Assembly (NCBI RefSeq): GCF_021412565.1
Contig: NZ_JAKCLJ010000002.1
Span: forward strand, 310,001 to 374,000
From: Shewanella sp. AS1
GTDB taxonomy: Bacteria > Pseudomonadota > Gammaproteobacteria > Enterobacterales > Shewanellaceae
Length of the DNA: 64,000 nt
Direction: 5' to 3'
Part shown: positions 26,225 to 36,776 of the stretch, piece by piece
Position numbering within the stretch: the stretch's first letter is position 1
Layout: each line of letters begins with the position of its first letter
Position numbers and translations under genes: made by a program
The notes under the pieces: model-generated
The model's input: the letters and a program-made list of their open reading frames with translations, nothing else
What the model was told of the DNA's origin: nothing
Database searches by the model: none

Positions 26225-27468
26225 GCAACAGTGTAAAAGGAGCCAAACACAATTACCACATCATCGTCGCAGATTTTAGCGGCCAAGGCATCATAAGCTT
26301 GCCTAAGCGTGTCGAAAGCAAACCCGTTCCCTTTACCCTCAAGACAAGCGAGTAGATCATCGGCTGCCGCGCTGCGCTGGCAATCAAGGCTTGTAAAATA
26401 CCACTGTGTCATCACATCCCCAAGGATGGAAATAACCTCTGAATAATCTTTATCTTTTAACATACCGCACAGGGCAAAAATTCGCTTACCTTTATAGGGC
26501 GCAAGCGATTGCCTGAGGTACTTGGCGGCATGGGGGTTATGTGCCACATCGAGTAAGATAGTAGGCTGCAATGACACCTGCTCTAAGCGGCCATTGAGTT
26601 TGGCGGCCCTAAGCCCTGCGGCCACAAGTTCCTGGCTGATACCTGGCAGCAAGTGTTCAACCACTGCCAAGGCGGTTGCCCCGTTAGGCAGTGGCAGTGT
26701 TGGCAAAGGCAAGCCATTCATTGAGAAGGTTTGCCCCTGAAAATCCCAGCCATTCTCATGCTTAACATAATCAAACGCCTGACCGACCAAGATCAAGTCA
26801 GCGCCTTTTTCCCTCGCCACTTGGATAACCGATTGCGGCAGATCCCGCTCGCCGACTATGGCTGGGCGCGATGCACGGAAGATCCCCGCCTTTTCCCGTC
26901 CAACCAGCTCCCGGGTATCACCCAGATATTCCTGATGGTCAATATCGATTGAGGTGATAACGCTAACATCGGCATCGATCATATTGGTGGCGTCCAAACG
27001 TCCGCCGAGCCCGACTTCGAGGATCACCAGATCTAATTTCTGCTGTTTAAAGATATACAGAGCCGCTAAGGTGGCATACTCAAAAAAGGTAAGAGAAATC
27101 GCCCCTCTGGCCTGGTCTATGGCGCAAAATGCCTCGATAAAGGCTTGATCGCTGGCATCATTACCGTTAATACGTACCCGCTCATTGTATTGCAGCAGAT
27201 GCGGCGAGCTATAGACGCCCACAGACCAGCCAGCCTGCATCATCACAGCTTCTATCATGGCGCAGGTCGTACCTTTGCCGTTTGTGCCAGCCACTGTAAC
27301 GATTTTTGTCTGACCTAGGCTCAGCAGCCCCATTGAGGCCGCGACCTCAGAGACTCGGGCCAGTCCCATATCGATTTCGGTAGGATGAATGGATAACAGA
27401 TGCTCAAGCCAGACAGTGAGACTCGAGTGCCGATTGGGTGGGGTTTGCATAGGGCTATTTTTACTCAT
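26194..27468 (-). CDS. folC: Bifunctional folylpolyglutamate synthase / dihydrofolate synthase
   Basis: 424 residues of the Mur-ligase fold. Nucleotide-binding loop VAGTNGKGTTCAMIEAV at about 59-75; further motifs SPHLLQYNERVRI, EVGLGGRLDATN and DVAHNPHAAK. It adds glutamate to dihydropteroate and to folates. It lies 54 bases after truA and before dedD. The last codons (EFKQLVLKE, then TAG) are part of the 15-bp repeat above, so the C-terminus may vary between strains. Confidence 0.95.
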   Translation of the reverse strand: MSKNSPMQTPPNRHSSLTVWLEHLLSIHPTEIDMGLARVSEVAASMGLLSLGQTKIVTVAGTNGKGTTCAMIEAVMMQAGWSVGVYSSPHLLQYNERVRINGNDASDQAFIEAFCAIDQARGAISLTFFEYATLAALYIFKQQKLDLVILEVGLGGRLDATNMIDADVSVITSIDIDHQEYLGDTRELVGREKAGIFRASRPAIVGERDLPQSVIQVAREKGADLILVGQAFDYVKHENGWDFQGQTFSMNGLPLPTLPLPNGATALAVVEHLLPGISQELVAAGLRAAKLNGRLEQVSLQPTILLDVAHNPHAAKYLRQSLAPYKGKRIFALCGMLKDKDYSEVISILGDVMTQWYFTSLDCQRSAAADDLLACLEGKGNGFAFDTLRQAYDALAAKICDDDVVIVFGSFYTVAEFKQLVLKE

Positions 27469-27522
27469 AGGTTATCATTCACGGCGTAAATATTGAGACA
27501 CATTAATTTTGTGGCACTTTGC

Positions 27523-28308
27523 TTAATCGAGCATAAAGAGCGGACCTAAGGCCAGCTTGGGCAGTTGATACTCATCGGGGTAAGTCACATCCACCAGATA
27601 CAGCCCATTTGGTTTGGCCGTTGCTGCCGCCTGAGTTCTGTCCTTTAGCGCCAGCAATGTCTTAATCCAGCTGATGTCTTGGCGGCCATAGCCCACTTCT
27701 AACAGCGAACCGACAATATTGCGCACCATGTGGTGCAAGAAAGCGTTGGCTTTAATATCGACGCAGATATACATGCCCTGGCGGGTCACATTGACCTCAT
27801 GCACACAACGAAACGGCGTATTGGACTGACACTGAATGGCTCGGAAGCTGGTAAAATCCTGCTCCCCTAACAGAGATTGTGCCGCCTGATGCATCTTCTG
27901 CTCATCTATCACGCCAGGATAATGGCTCACCCCTGCGCGTAAGATACCCGGCCGAAATTGATGGTTATAGATCATATAACGGTAACGGCGCGCCGTGGCG
28001 CTGAAACGCGCGTGAAACTCATCATCGACATCTTTTGCCCAGCGCACCGCGATATCATCGGGCAGGTTAACATTGACCCCTAAGGTCCAGGCACTCTCCT
28101 TACGCACGGCACTGGTCTCGAAATGGATCACCTGTCCTGTGGCGTGTACCCCGGCATCTGTGCGCCCTGCACATTGAATGGAAATGGGTTCATTGGCGAC
28201 AATAGACAGGGCTCGCTCCAGTTGTGCCTGAACCGAGTCCACCTCGGCCTGACGTTGCCATCCAAAGTAGCGACTGCCATCATATTCGATGCCTAATGCA
28301 ACACGCAT
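27523..28308 (-). CDS. truA: tRNA pseudouridine(38-40) synthase
   Basis: 261 residues. The catalytic aspartate is D51 in [44 protein letters not shown] region (here [11 protein letters not shown]) and [17 protein letters not shown] are conserved. Modifies uridines 38-40 in the anticodon arm. Downstream of fimV with a terminator between, and upstream of folC, the order known from enterics and pseudomonads. Confidence 0.96.
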   Translation of the reverse strand: MRVALGIEYDGSRYFGWQRQAEVDSVQAQLERALSIVANEPISIQCAGRTDAGVHATGQVIHFETSAVRKESAWTLGVNVNLPDDIAVRWAKDVDDEFHARFSATARRYRYMIYNHQFRPGILRAGVSHYPGVIDEQKMHQAAQSLLGEQDFTSFRAIQCQSNTPFRCVHEVNVTRQGMYICVDIKANAFLHHMVRNIVGSLLEVGYGRQDISWIKTLLALKDRTQAAATAKPNGLYLVDVTYPDEYQLPKLALGPLFMLD

Positions 28309-28407
28309 GAAATTCCAACCCTTACATAAAAGCTAACTTAGGCGCGGGATTCTAGCATATCGTTAGCCTAAACAGACAGCAAACACGCAAGAAAATCCCC
28401 CTGAGTA

Positions 28408-28433
28408 AAAAACGGCGCCAAGGCGCCGTTTTT
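28408..28433 (-). terminator. Terminator of fimV/hubP
   Basis: 12-bp perfect stem AAAAACGGCGCC (28408-28419) and GGCGCCGTTTTT (28422-28433), two-base loop, directly after the fimV stop. Confidence 0.94.
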
Positions 28434-28452
28434 AGGATAATTGCAAGAGGCG

Positions 28453-31044
28453 TTAGAGCCCTTTAAGCAGCTGCTTGGCTTCCTCTTGCTGACGCTCATT
28501 ACCGTCCAGTTCAACCTCTTTTAACAGTGCGCTGGCGCTGTCATTATCGTCTATCTCAATATAGGCTCTGGCCAGATCCAACTTGGCATTGACTGAGTTC
28601 TCCTCATCATCAACATCTACCATGTCGGCATTGCTCATGAGATCGTTAAGCTCGCCCATATCGATATCCAACTCTTTATACTGATCGGCATCACCCGCCT
28701 CATCATCGGCATCATTGAGCAGCTTATCGATATCGATATAGCCGTTATCCTGTTGGAACGAACTTAAATCATGGTCGACTATGCTCGCTTGTTTCTGATC
28801 TTCAGCCTTCAGTGCGGCCAATGCATCTTCCGCATCAAGGTGATCATCATCCAGGCTAAAGACATTTAGGCCATCGTCCCAATCTAAACTGTTATCGCTA
28901 GGTGACTTGTCACCTTTAAGATCGTCGAAGAAGCCTGAGTCTTTAGTCTTCTCTTTCTTTTCAGCCGCTTGAAGATCGGCTAAGAGGGAATCAAGGGCGT
29001 TATCCTCAGGCTCCTGCTCCAGATTAACACTCACGGGATCGATATCATGATTAGCATCATCGATAGTAAATCGTTCAAACTCTAATGGCGCATTTTGAGA
29101 TACCGTACTCAGCGCGATAGGATCAAGCTGGGCCTCTGTTTCCTGAGCCTGCTCTTGATCGTCTTCTTGATCTTCTTGAATGTCCTCTAGTGCCTCAGTA
29201 TCAGGCGTCACATCAGGGGCGGCTGGTGCATCATCTGTCTCCTGAACTTGAGATGCGCTTTCATCTTTAAGACCAAAGCTTGCCAATAGCGCATCGAGAT
29301 CCGCCTCATCATCGGCAGGGTCGGATAATAACTCCAACTCGGCATCAAGCTGTGCCTTAATCAGCTCATCTGTGTCATCTTCAAACTGGTATGCCTGTGG
29401 ACTGGGGCTAGCCTCGTCATCATCAGCGATGATCGCCTGCTCTTCAAATAGCGCATCTGACTCGGGTTCATATTCAGCTGACTCATATTGAGCAGCCTGA
29501 ACCTGCTCATCTTCAACCGTATCCGGCGCAGCTTGCAGCAGACTGTCCAGGCTGGCTTCTTCAGCTTGAACAGCGTAATGCTCTGGCGCTATTTCTGGCT
29601 CATGCTCCAGTTCTGGCTCTGCCTCAACGCCATTTTGATTCTTATCCAAATCCGCTAGCAGGGCGTCGAGATCCACATCGCCTGCAGATTTTTCATCTAA
29701 TTCGATAAGGGTATCCGCCTCAGACTCTTGAAGCTCCACCTCGGCATCATGCTCAGGTCTGAGCAGATCATCTAAGTCGAGGTCGTTAGATTGCTCCTCT
29801 TGCGAACTGTTTTGATTAGCGAGCTCATCGTGCTCCCCCATCGCCTCGGCCCACAAGTCATCTAACGATTGCCCTTCATCCTGTTCATCGAATCGGTTGA
29901 ACTCCTGGCTGTACTGAGTTTCATCATCAGACATGAAGGACTCGGATGTGTATGCATCATTCCCGATGACAGAGTCCAGGGTCTCTTTCTCATCATCTGT
30001 GTCCAGATGGACAGCCATTAACTCGTCATCATCGCTAGCGAGTGTCTGGTCATCTTCTAAGGAGTGAGACGCAGCCAGTGGCGCAGGCTCTTCAGCTATC
30101 TTCGCCGCTGGCGAGACCTCCTCTTCAACCTCATTACGGCGTCTGAAGAATGCCCACAAGATAGCAAGCAGTAAAAGTCCTGGAATCGAGACAGCCAACG
30201 CAAGATAGAGTGGATTGTCCATCAAATTACGCCAAAAAGCCGTTGGCATTCCCTCATTTGATGCCGACTTTTTCAGTTGTTCAATCTGTTCACGAAGCTG
30301 AATCACCTCTTTAGAAAGAGCCGCTTTCTGCTCTTTTTGCACTAGCAGCGCCTCATCTAGCTCTGCTATTCGGCCATTAAGCTCATCTATCTTTGCCTGA
30401 AACACATCGATATCGTTTGCGCCCAAATTCAGCTTGTCTTGAGCCCTAGCTAATTCATCGGTCAAAGAGAGGTTTGTTGCCTGCTGCGCTTCCAGTTTGG
30501 CGGTGAGCTCTTCTATCTGTTTTTGAGTCTCGACACTTACTTTAGGAAAGCTTTCTTTGGCAGAGCTAACATTGGAAGAGCTAATCTCAGCTTCAACAGG
30601 AGCTGGCTGAACTGCAGGTTTAACACTCGGCTTTGCAAGACGACTACCGCCCTGTTGCCACCCTTTGTCATTATACTCAGCCTGCTGTTTTGCCAGAGTC
30701 TTAGGAATAGCGGCAATCTCAGCCTTGGTTGGGATCAGGAGTATCATCCCCCTCTCAAGGCTGTTGTAATTGTCGCTAGTAAAAGCATGGGGGTTAGCCT
30801 CATAGATGGCCGCCATCACCTGATACACAGTGACGCTGTTATCGGGTCTCACCTTTTGGGCAATGCTCCAAAAAGTATCTGCGCTGTTGGTAGGCCCATA
30901 TTGACGCATCATTTGGCGGCTTTCGCCATCCGGACCGGTAATTTTCAGGGGTTCTGCGGCAGATAAAGGAGCCGATGGAAAGGCAAAAACAACGAGAGCA
31001 CTGGCAATGAAACCAGCAAGATACGAGGTGCGAAAGTTCATCAA
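28453..31044 (-). CDS. hubP: FimV/HubP family polar landmark protein
   Basis: 863 residues. Signal peptide about 1-30 (ending SAPLSAAE), periplasmic LysM-like domain about 50-110 (FWSIAQKVRPDNSVTVYQVM), coiled coil about 175-265, one membrane segment about 276-299 followed by RRRNE, then a very acidic cytoplasmic stretch with repeated Asp/Glu-rich units, and the FimV C-terminal domain about 790-863 (SVNAKLDLARAYIEIDDNDS). FimV/HubP proteins gather chromosome, chemotaxis, flagellar and type IV pilus factors at the cell pole; in Shewanella HubP recruits these. Shorter than several relatives, probably because the acidic repeats are fewer. Either of two adjacent ATGs may start it. Confidence 0.93.
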   Translation of the reverse strand: MMNFRTSYLAGFIASALVVFAFPSAPLSAAEPLKITGPDGESRQMMRQYGPTNSADTFWSIAQKVRPDNSVTVYQVMAAIYEANPHAFTSDNYNSLERGMILLIPTKAEIAAIPKTLAKQQAEYNDKGWQQGGSRLAKPSVKPAVQPAPVEAEISSSNVSSAKESFPKVSVETQKQIEELTAKLEAQQATNLSLTDELARAQDKLNLGANDIDVFQAKIDELNGRIAELDEALLVQKEQKAALSKEVIQLREQIEQLKKSASNEGMPTAFWRNLMDNPLYLALAVSIPGLLLLAILWAFFRRRNEVEEEVSPAAKIAEEPAPLAASHSLEDDQTLASDDDELMAVHLDTDDEKETLDSVIGNDAYTSESFMSDDETQYSQEFNRFDEQDEGQSLDDLWAEAMGEHDELANQNSSQEEQSNDLDLDDLLRPEHDAEVELQESEADTLIELDEKSAGDVDLDALLADLDKNQNGVEAEPELEHEPEIAPEHYAVQAEEASLDSLLQAAPDTVEDEQVQAAQYESAEYEPESDALFEEQAIIADDDEASPSPQAYQFEDDTDELIKAQLDAELELLSDPADDEADLDALLASFGLKDESASQVQETDDAPAAPDVTPDTEALEDIQEDQEDDQEQAQETEAQLDPIALSTVSQNAPLEFERFTIDDANHDIDPVSVNLEQEPEDNALDSLLADLQAAEKKEKTKDSGFFDDLKGDKSPSDNSLDWDDGLNVFSLDDDHLDAEDALAALKAEDQKQASIVDHDLSSFQQDNGYIDIDKLLNDADDEAGDADQYKELDIDMGELNDLMSNADMVDVDDEENSVNAKLDLARAYIEIDDNDSASALLKEVELDGNERQQEEAKQLLKGL

Positions 31045-31176
31045 ATCTTCCCTTGAAAGCGAAATAGCGCAATAAAAATAGGCAGCATGCTTTAGGCGGT
31101 TGTATTTATTGAGATTACTATAAACTAGAATTAAATACCCTGCTACTGTTCACTTTTGAAAAACATTTATGAAACG

Positions 31177-31203
31177 AAAAAGCCTGCCAGAGGCAAGCTT
31201 TTT
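31177..31203 (-). terminator. Terminator of the pdxB-asd operon
   Basis: 12-bp stem with one mismatch (AAAAAGCCTGCC at 31177-31188, GGCAAGCTTTTT at 31192-31203), loop AGA, downstream of asd on the minus strand. Confidence 0.88.
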
Positions 31204-31255
31204 AGAGTATTCGCACGAAAAGGCCGTTCAACAGGCCTATCAATAACAAAGGCTA

Positions 31256-32272
31256 TTAGTAGTAATCGCGGATCAGCACTTCGGCAATCTGCACACTGTT
31301 CAGTGCGGCGCCCTTGCGAATATTATCAGACACAACCCAGAGGTTAATGCCATTGGGGTGTGAAATATCCTTACGAACCCGGCCGACAAAAACAGGATCG
31401 CTGCCCGCTGAGTCGGTTACCGCAGTAGGGTAATTCTCATCGGTTTCAAACAGCTCTACCCCAGGCGCACCGCGCAGTACGGCCTTAACATCATCAGCAT
31501 CCACAGGCTGGACAGTTTCGAGATGCACGGCTTCTGAGTGTCCATAAAACACTGGCACACGTACGGCTGTGGGATTGACGACAATTTGATCATCACCAAA
31601 AATCTTCTGGGTTTCCCACACCATTTTCATCTCTTCTTTGGTGTAGCCATTATCCATAAACACATCGATTTGTGGCAAGACGTTAAAGGCTATCTGCTTA
31701 GGATAAGCTTTAGGCTCAATGGGCTGCCCCTGGAGCAATTTGGCACATTGGCCGGCCAGTTCATCGATGGCACGTTTACCCGAACCTGAAACCGACTGAT
31801 AGGTCGCCACGTTGATCCGGGAGATCCCGAATGCATCATAGATGGGCTTCAAAGCGACCAACATCTGAATAGTGGAACAGTTAGGGTTGGCGATAATATT
31901 GCGATTGCGAAAATCGGCGATCGCCTGTGGATTCACTTCAGGCACCACTAGCGGAATATCTATGTCATAGCGGAAATGTGAGGTGTTATCGATAACCACA
32001 CAGCCATGCTCTGCGGCGATAGGCGCCCACTTGGCAGACACGTCACCACCGGCAGAGAAGAAACCTATCTGAGCCAAAGACCAATCGAATGTGTCTACAT
32101 CTAAGATCTCGACCTGTTTACCGTGGAATGAGACAGTATCACCTGCACTGCGGCTACTGGCTAAAGGGTATAAATTGGCAACGGGAAAGTTACGCTCTTC
32201 AAGGATCTCAATCATAGTTTGACCCACTGCGCCCGATGCACCTAATACGACTACGTTATATTCCTGCGACAT
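31256..32272 (-). CDS. asd: Aspartate-semialdehyde dehydrogenase
   Basis: 338 residues from MSQEYNVVVLGASGAVGQTM; the frame continues 14 codons upstream but into pdxB, so this ATG is taken. NADP-binding loop GASGAVGQ at 10-17; active-site cysteine in IIANPNCSTIQM near 132; later GSGKRAIDELAG and RVPVFYGHSEAVH. Reduces aspartyl phosphate, feeding Lys, Thr, Met and diaminopimelate synthesis. Of the shorter usg/Asd2 type found beside pdxB in many gammaproteobacteria; some such copies are catalytically inactive paralogues (Usg), but here the catalytic cysteine is present. Confidence 0.93.
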   Translation of the reverse strand: MSQEYNVVVLGASGAVGQTMIEILEERNFPVANLYPLASSRSAGDTVSFHGKQVEILDVDTFDWSLAQIGFFSAGGDVSAKWAPIAAEHGCVVIDNTSHFRYDIDIPLVVPEVNPQAIADFRNRNIIANPNCSTIQMLVALKPIYDAFGISRINVATYQSVSGSGKRAIDELAGQCAKLLQGQPIEPKAYPKQIAFNVLPQIDVFMDNGYTKEEMKMVWETQKIFGDDQIVVNPTAVRVPVFYGHSEAVHLETVQPVDADDVKAVLRGAPGVELFETDENYPTAVTDSAGSDPVFVGRVRKDISHPNGINLWVVSDNIRKGAALNSVQIAEVLIRDYY

Positions 32273-32274
32273 AA

Positions 32275-33405
32275 TTACAGACCGACTCCTGAAAAACCTA
32301 ATTTGGACAACCAATCTACATCAGAACACGCAGTATTGGCTAGAGTTAAGGCGCTAAATTCCCGCCTGTACTTATGATTTTTTCGCATCAGGTCAAAACC
32401 ATTGGGCATGAGTGCCTGCTGGCGAAACAATTCATCATCATCACGAAGATCATAGACCAAACGACACAAACTTAATAATGTTCTCTCATCGGGCACAGAC
32501 AAGGGGGTGAGTTGATGAATCCAAAGCGGCGGCAGCAAACTCGTCATCGACTTATCGGCATTTTTCCCCAGTTGCCGACATAGCGACTGATACAGCATAA
32601 AGGTGCCTCTGGCCTTACCCTCCAAACTGTAACCTGCGATATGGGGGGTTGCTATCTCAGCCAAGGGGATAAGCTCAGCCATAGGGTGTGGCTCACCTTC
32701 CCAGACATCCAACACCAGTTTGATATCCTCTCTGCCCTGTTTAAATTCGATTAAGGCGCGGTTGTCTATCACCTCTCCCCGGCAGCAATTGAGCAACCAA
32801 CAACCCTTTAATAGGCTCTCGAGTCTCTGCTCATCAAACAGATACCAGGTTGGATGCTTACCTGCCTTGGTTAGAGGCACATGTAAGGAGATCACATCAC
32901 AGCGAGCTATCAATTCATCCAGAGAGACAAAATCGCGCTCATCTTCAGTTTCAGCTAGGAAAGGATCGTGCAGTAAACAGCTCACGCCATAGGCATCGAG
33001 GCATTTTTTTAAGGCAGAGCCGGTATTACCCGCACCGACAATACCGACTGTTTTCTGTTTGAGTGGCTGATGGAAGCGACGGGCCAGCTCCAGCATGGCC
33101 ATAAAGGCATACTCCCCCACGGCAGTCGCATTACAGCCTGGTGCATTGGTATAGGGGATTTGTCGCTGCTTGAGGTAGGTCTGATCCAGATGATCCAGCC
33201 CTATGGTGGCACTGCCGACAAAACGCAGCTTGTGATTTAGCGATAACAAATGTTCATCGACGCAAGTGACCGAACGCACCAGCAGCACATCGGCATCTTT
33301 TACTTGTTCGGCTGTGAGCTTGCGACCATCGACACGGGTTATGGAACCCAAGTCGGCAAATAACGCCTCAACATAGGGCATGTTTTCGTCGGCAATTATC
33401 TTCAT
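32275..33405 (-). CDS. pdxB: Erythronate-4-phosphate dehydrogenase
   Basis: 376 residues starting [21 protein letters not shown]-2-hydroxyacid dehydrogenase fold: NAD motif [17 protein letters not shown] near 118-134, SLHVPLTK near 172, [15 protein letters not shown] near 205 and the catalytic His in [15 protein letters not shown] near 258. Second step of pyridoxal phosphate synthesis. Two bases from the asd start, so clearly an operon. Confidence 0.95.
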   Translation of the reverse strand: MKIIADENMPYVEALFADLGSITRVDGRKLTAEQVKDADVLLVRSVTCVDEHLLSLNHKLRFVGSATIGLDHLDQTYLKQRQIPYTNAPGCNATAVGEYAFMAMLELARRFHQPLKQKTVGIVGAGNTGSALKKCLDAYGVSCLLHDPFLAETEDERDFVSLDELIARCDVISLHVPLTKAGKHPTWYLFDEQRLESLLKGCWLLNCCRGEVIDNRALIEFKQGREDIKLVLDVWEGEPHPMAELIPLAEIATPHIAGYSLEGKARGTFMLYQSLCRQLGKNADKSMTSLLPPLWIHQLTPLSVPDERTLLSLCRLVYDLRDDDELFRQQALMPNGFDLMRKNHKYRREFSALTLANTACSDVDWLSKLGFSGVGL

Positions 33406-33457
33406 CTATTTCCCAAATCCATCGATGTAATAGCGCTATTGTGCCTGTAAAGCCTAT

Positions 33458-33485
33458 AAAAAAGGAGCCTTTCGGCTCCTTTTTT
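33458..33485 (-). terminator. Terminator of ndk
   Basis: 12-bp perfect stem AAAAAAGGAGCC (33458-33469) and GGCTCCTTTTTT (33474-33485), loop TTTC, 20 bases after the ndk stop. Confidence 0.94.
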
Positions 33486-33506
33486 ATATTTTGCATCGGA
33501 CTCAGA

Positions 33507-33938
33507 TTAACGAGTACGTGGGCAAAGTTCTTCAGTGCTGAAGAAATAAGCGATTTCACGCTCTGCAGAAGCAACGGCATCTGAACCGTGAACGGCGTTT
33601 TCATCGATGCTGGTCGCAAAATCGCTACGGATAGTACCGCGAGCCGCTTCAGCTGGGTTAGTTGCCCCCATAATTTCACGGTTTGCTAGAACGGCATTTT
33701 CGCCTTCTAATACTTGAACCATGATAGGACCAGAAGTCATGAACTCAACCAAAGCACCGAAGAAAGGACGCTCGCTGTGCTCAGCGTAGAAGCCTTCAGC
33801 TTGCTCTTGGCTTAGGTGAACCATTTTAGAAGCAATGATTTTTAGGCCAGCAGTTTCAAAACGGTTGTAGATGGCACCGATGTGGTTGTTAGCAACTGCA
33901 TCAGGCTTAATGATAGAAAAAGTACGTTCGATAGCCAT
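33507..33938 (-). CDS. ndk: Nucleoside diphosphate kinase
   Basis: 143 residues, normal length. The phosphorylated histidine is in [16 protein letters not shown] near 117. [18 protein letters not shown] at the start and [15 protein letters not shown] mid-protein are conserved. Balances nucleoside triphosphate pools. Monocistronic with its own terminator. It sits between iscX and pdxB; ndk close to the isc genes is common in gammaproteobacteria. Confidence 0.97.
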   Translation of the reverse strand: MAIERTFSIIKPDAVANNHIGAIYNRFETAGLKIIASKMVHLSQEQAEGFYAEHSERPFFGALVEFMTSGPIMVQVLEGENAVLANREIMGATNPAEAARGTIRSDFATSIDENAVHGSDAVASAEREIAYFFSTEELCPRTR

Positions 33939-34175
33939 TGTCTAGCTTCCTTTAATAAACAGGTTTAAAAATTCGCGCGGATTATACGAAATAAAAGATC
34001 AAAAACCTACCTTTTAAGCAAGATGAATGAGAGATAGCTCCCATCATAGGCACGGAGGAGGAGCACAGAGCGCAAACTTTTGACGTAAAATGCGGGGCGG
34101 GCAAATTTTAAGCAAAACGTTATCTCAATGGTAAGGCCATGACCTGGTTATAAAATTAACTAAAGAACGCCATAG

Positions 34176-34370
34176 TTACTCATATTCATTGATCCAACAC
34201 TGTTGGATCGCTTCTAAAATCTTCTCACCACAATGATTCGGATCGTCATCAAACTCCTCTAAATTGATGACCCAGTCATAGAGATCGGTAAAGCGAATCG
34301 TATTGGGATCGACATCTGGATACTGTTCCAACAAGGTTAAGGCGATATCAAGCGAGTCTATCCATTTCAT
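34176..34370 (-). CDS. iscX: IscX, Fe-S cluster assembly modulator
   Basis: 64 residues from MKWIDSLDIALTLLEQYPDVD. A perfect GGAGGT precedes the ATG, so the longer frame (11 more codons) is rejected. The family is small and acidic, with FTDLYDWVINLEEFDDDPNHCGEKILEAIQ. IscX binds IscS and iron and tunes cluster assembly. Unusually, a terminator lies between fdx and iscX (34427-34453), so iscX may be made partly from a separate promoter. Confidence 0.94.
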   Translation of the reverse strand: MKWIDSLDIALTLLEQYPDVDPNTIRFTDLYDWVINLEEFDDDPNHCGEKILEAIQQCWINEYE

Positions 34371-34426
34371 GTGCTTACCTCCTGTCATCGATTTTAACAG
34401 CATAGTCGCTATCTATCTAACACGCA

Positions 34427-34453
34427 CAAAAAAGCCAGTCCTCAGGACTGGCT
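34427..34453 (-). terminator. Terminator between fdx and iscX
   Basis: 9-bp perfect stem AGCCAGTCC (34433-34441) and GGACTGGCT (34445-34453), loop TCA; on the minus strand it is followed by six T. Probably partial, since iscX belongs to the same system. Confidence 0.88.
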
Positions 34454-34495
34454 AATCGACTATCTCAACAGCCTATCTAAACAAACTGCTGCGAC

Positions 34496-34831
34496 TTAAC
34501 CTTCGCTGACCATGTTGATGGTGTATTTAGGAATATCCACCACCAGATCGCAGTCAGGTACTTTAGCCTGGCATGACAGGCGACTCTCAGGCTCGAGCCC
34601 CCAGGCCTTATCTAACATATCATCTTCAAGCTCATCACTCTCGTCAAGCTCGTCAAAGCCCTCACGAATGATGACATGACAGGTAGTACAGGCGCAGGAT
34701 TTCTCACAGGCATGTTCAATATGGATCCCATTGCGAAGTGCAACATTGAGCACGGTTTCACCCACTTGTGCTTCAACGACAGCCCCATCCGGGCATAACT
34801 CTTCATGGGGTAAAAAAACGATTTGTGGCAT
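34496..34831 (-). CDS. fdx: ISC-type [2Fe-2S] ferredoxin
   Basis: 111 residues. Cluster cysteines follow the adrenodoxin pattern: three in HACEKSCACTTCHVI (about 40-52) and the last in SRLSCQAKVPD (about 87). Supplies electrons to cluster assembly on IscU. Nine bases downstream of hscA. Same length as E. coli Fdx. Confidence 0.96.
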   Translation of the reverse strand: MPQIVFLPHEELCPDGAVVEAQVGETVLNVALRNGIHIEHACEKSCACTTCHVIIREGFDELDESDELEDDMLDKAWGLEPESRLSCQAKVPDCDLVVDIPKYTINMVSEG

Positions 34832-34840
34832 ATTTTCAAC

Positions 34841-36703
34841 CTATATATTGTCTACAGACTGGCCCTTAAGCGCCAATCGGATAGAGTTATCCATACGTTT
34901 TGCAGCAAAAGATTGGCTGACTTCATCCAGAGCCTCTATCGCCTTCTCAATTGCATCTGCATCATTTTGCGCCGCTGTCTGTGCCAGATGCGCCATACCT
35001 TGTTCAATCGCCTTAGCCTCTTCCTGTGACAGCAGCTCACTGTCTTTGACCAGAGCCGCATTAAGGGATTCTAACACACGAGCCGCTTCCACCTGCTGTT
35101 CAGCCAACATGCGGCGCTCAATATCATCTTTAGCATGGGCCATCGAGTCTTTGAGCATAGCGCCAATCTCTTCATCGGTCAGACCAAATGAAGGTTTAAC
35201 CTGAATAGTCGCCTGTACACCTGATGATTTTTCCATCGCGGTCACGCTCAGCAAACCATCTGCGTCCACCTGGAAGGTCACTCGAATATGCGCTGCGCCG
35301 GCCGCCATTGGCGGAATGCCATTGAGGGTAAACCTGGCTAACGAGCGGCAGTCGGCCACCAGTTCGCGCTCACCTTGTACCACATGAAACGCCATCGCCG
35401 TCTGACCATCTTTAAAGGTGGTAAACTCCTGCGCCCTGGCAACCGGAATGGTGGTATTACGCGACACCACTTTTTCCACCAGGCCGCCCATGGTTTCAAT
35501 CCCCAGTGACAACGGCAATACATCGAGCAGCAAGAGATCTGAATCTGGCTTATTACCCACTAGAATGTCGGCTTGAATAGCGGCGCCTATGGCCACCACT
35601 CTGTCAGGATCGATAGAGGTTAATGGTGCCTTACCGAAAAACTGCGCCACTTTTTCACGAACCAGAGGCACACGGGTAGAACCGCCCACCATCACGGTTT
35701 CGAGCACCTCATCGGCCTTGATGCCGGCATCACGCAGGGCGCGGCGACATGCGGCAATGGTCTTTTTCACCAGCGGCTCAATCAACTCATCAAATACTGC
35801 TTTATCGACACTGAGTTCAAACACGCGACCATCCGACAGGGTCAAACAGGCCTGAGTACTATCACCGGCGGTTAATGCCTCTTTTACCCGGCGACTCTCA
35901 ATCAACAGCGCCCGGCGCTCATTGGGCGTTAACTTAGTCAGTTCCCAGGCCTGTTGTAGATACTGGCTTAAGGCATAATCGAAATCATCGCCACCCAGTG
36001 CGGTATCGCCGCCCGTGGCCAGCACCTCAAACACGCCCTTATTAAGGCGCAAAATTGAGATATCGAAAGTACCGCCACCTAAGTCATAGATGGCAATAAT
36101 GCCCTCCTGACCCGAGTCCAGGCCATAGGCAATGGCTGCGGCTGTGGGTTCATTGAGCAGGCGAAGCACTTTGACTCCCAGCAAACCGGCGGCATCTTTA
36201 GTACCTTGGCGCTGAGCATCATCGAAGTAGGCAGGAACCGTGATCACCACGCCTTCGAGATCGCCTCCTAAGGTCTTCTCGGCGCGGGCGATAAGCGGTC
36301 TTAAAATCTCGGCCGATACCTGGATAGGATTCACCTGACCAGTCGCAGTATTAAACAGCGGCAGGCCATTTTCACTGGCACTGAACTGATAAGGCAAGGC
36401 GGTCTCTTCGGCTTGAATATCCAGCAGGCTGCGACCCATAAAACGTTTGACCGAGACTATGGTGTTAAGCGGATCCTGAGCCGAATATTTTTCAGCTTGT
36501 TCGCCAACCTGAACCCCCTCCGCGGTATAACGCACAACAGAGGCGAGTCCATGACGAGCGGCTTCATCGGGCAATGTGTCGGCCACACCGCTTCTGACAG
36601 CGGCCACCAGCGAGTTTGTGGTGCCTAAATCGATACCGACAGCGAGTCGATGCTGGTGAGGTGCTGCGCTTTGTCCGGGCTCAGCAATTTGCAAAAGTGC
36701 CAT
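34841..36703 (-). CDS. hscA: Fe-S cluster chaperone HscA (Hsp70)
   Basis: 620 residues from [20 protein letters not shown]; ten upstream codons in frame are not family-like. Hsp70 ATPase motifs [15 protein letters not shown] near 23-37, [16 protein letters not shown] near 200 and [16 protein letters not shown] near 340; substrate domain after about 390. HscA uses ATP with the co-chaperone HscB to release clusters from IscU, binding its LPPVK motif. Between hscB and fdx in the standard order. Confidence 0.96.
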   Translation of the reverse strand: MALLQIAEPGQSAAPHQHRLAVGIDLGTTNSLVAAVRSGVADTLPDEAARHGLASVVRYTAEGVQVGEQAEKYSAQDPLNTIVSVKRFMGRSLLDIQAEETALPYQFSASENGLPLFNTATGQVNPIQVSAEILRPLIARAEKTLGGDLEGVVITVPAYFDDAQRQGTKDAAGLLGVKVLRLLNEPTAAAIAYGLDSGQEGIIAIYDLGGGTFDISILRLNKGVFEVLATGGDTALGGDDFDYALSQYLQQAWELTKLTPNERRALLIESRRVKEALTAGDSTQACLTLSDGRVFELSVDKAVFDELIEPLVKKTIAACRRALRDAGIKADEVLETVMVGGSTRVPLVREKVAQFFGKAPLTSIDPDRVVAIGAAIQADILVGNKPDSDLLLLDVLPLSLGIETMGGLVEKVVSRNTTIPVARAQEFTTFKDGQTAMAFHVVQGERELVADCRSLARFTLNGIPPMAAGAAHIRVTFQVDADGLLSVTAMEKSSGVQATIQVKPSFGLTDEEIGAMLKDSMAHAKDDIERRMLAEQQVEAARVLESLNAALVKDSELLSQEEAKAIEQGMAHLAQTAAQNDADAIEKAIEALDEVSQSFAAKRMDNSIRLALKGQSVDNI

Positions 36704-36776
36704 ATCAATCCAACTTATATGATAAAGGCTCAATCATCTATCAATAGAGAGATTGAGCCATTAAGGTTAATCACAC

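Noticed and set aside
31256..32272. Inactive Usg paralogue instead of Asd
   Set aside because: The active-site segment NPNCSTIQM keeps the catalytic cysteine, so the active enzyme is the better call.
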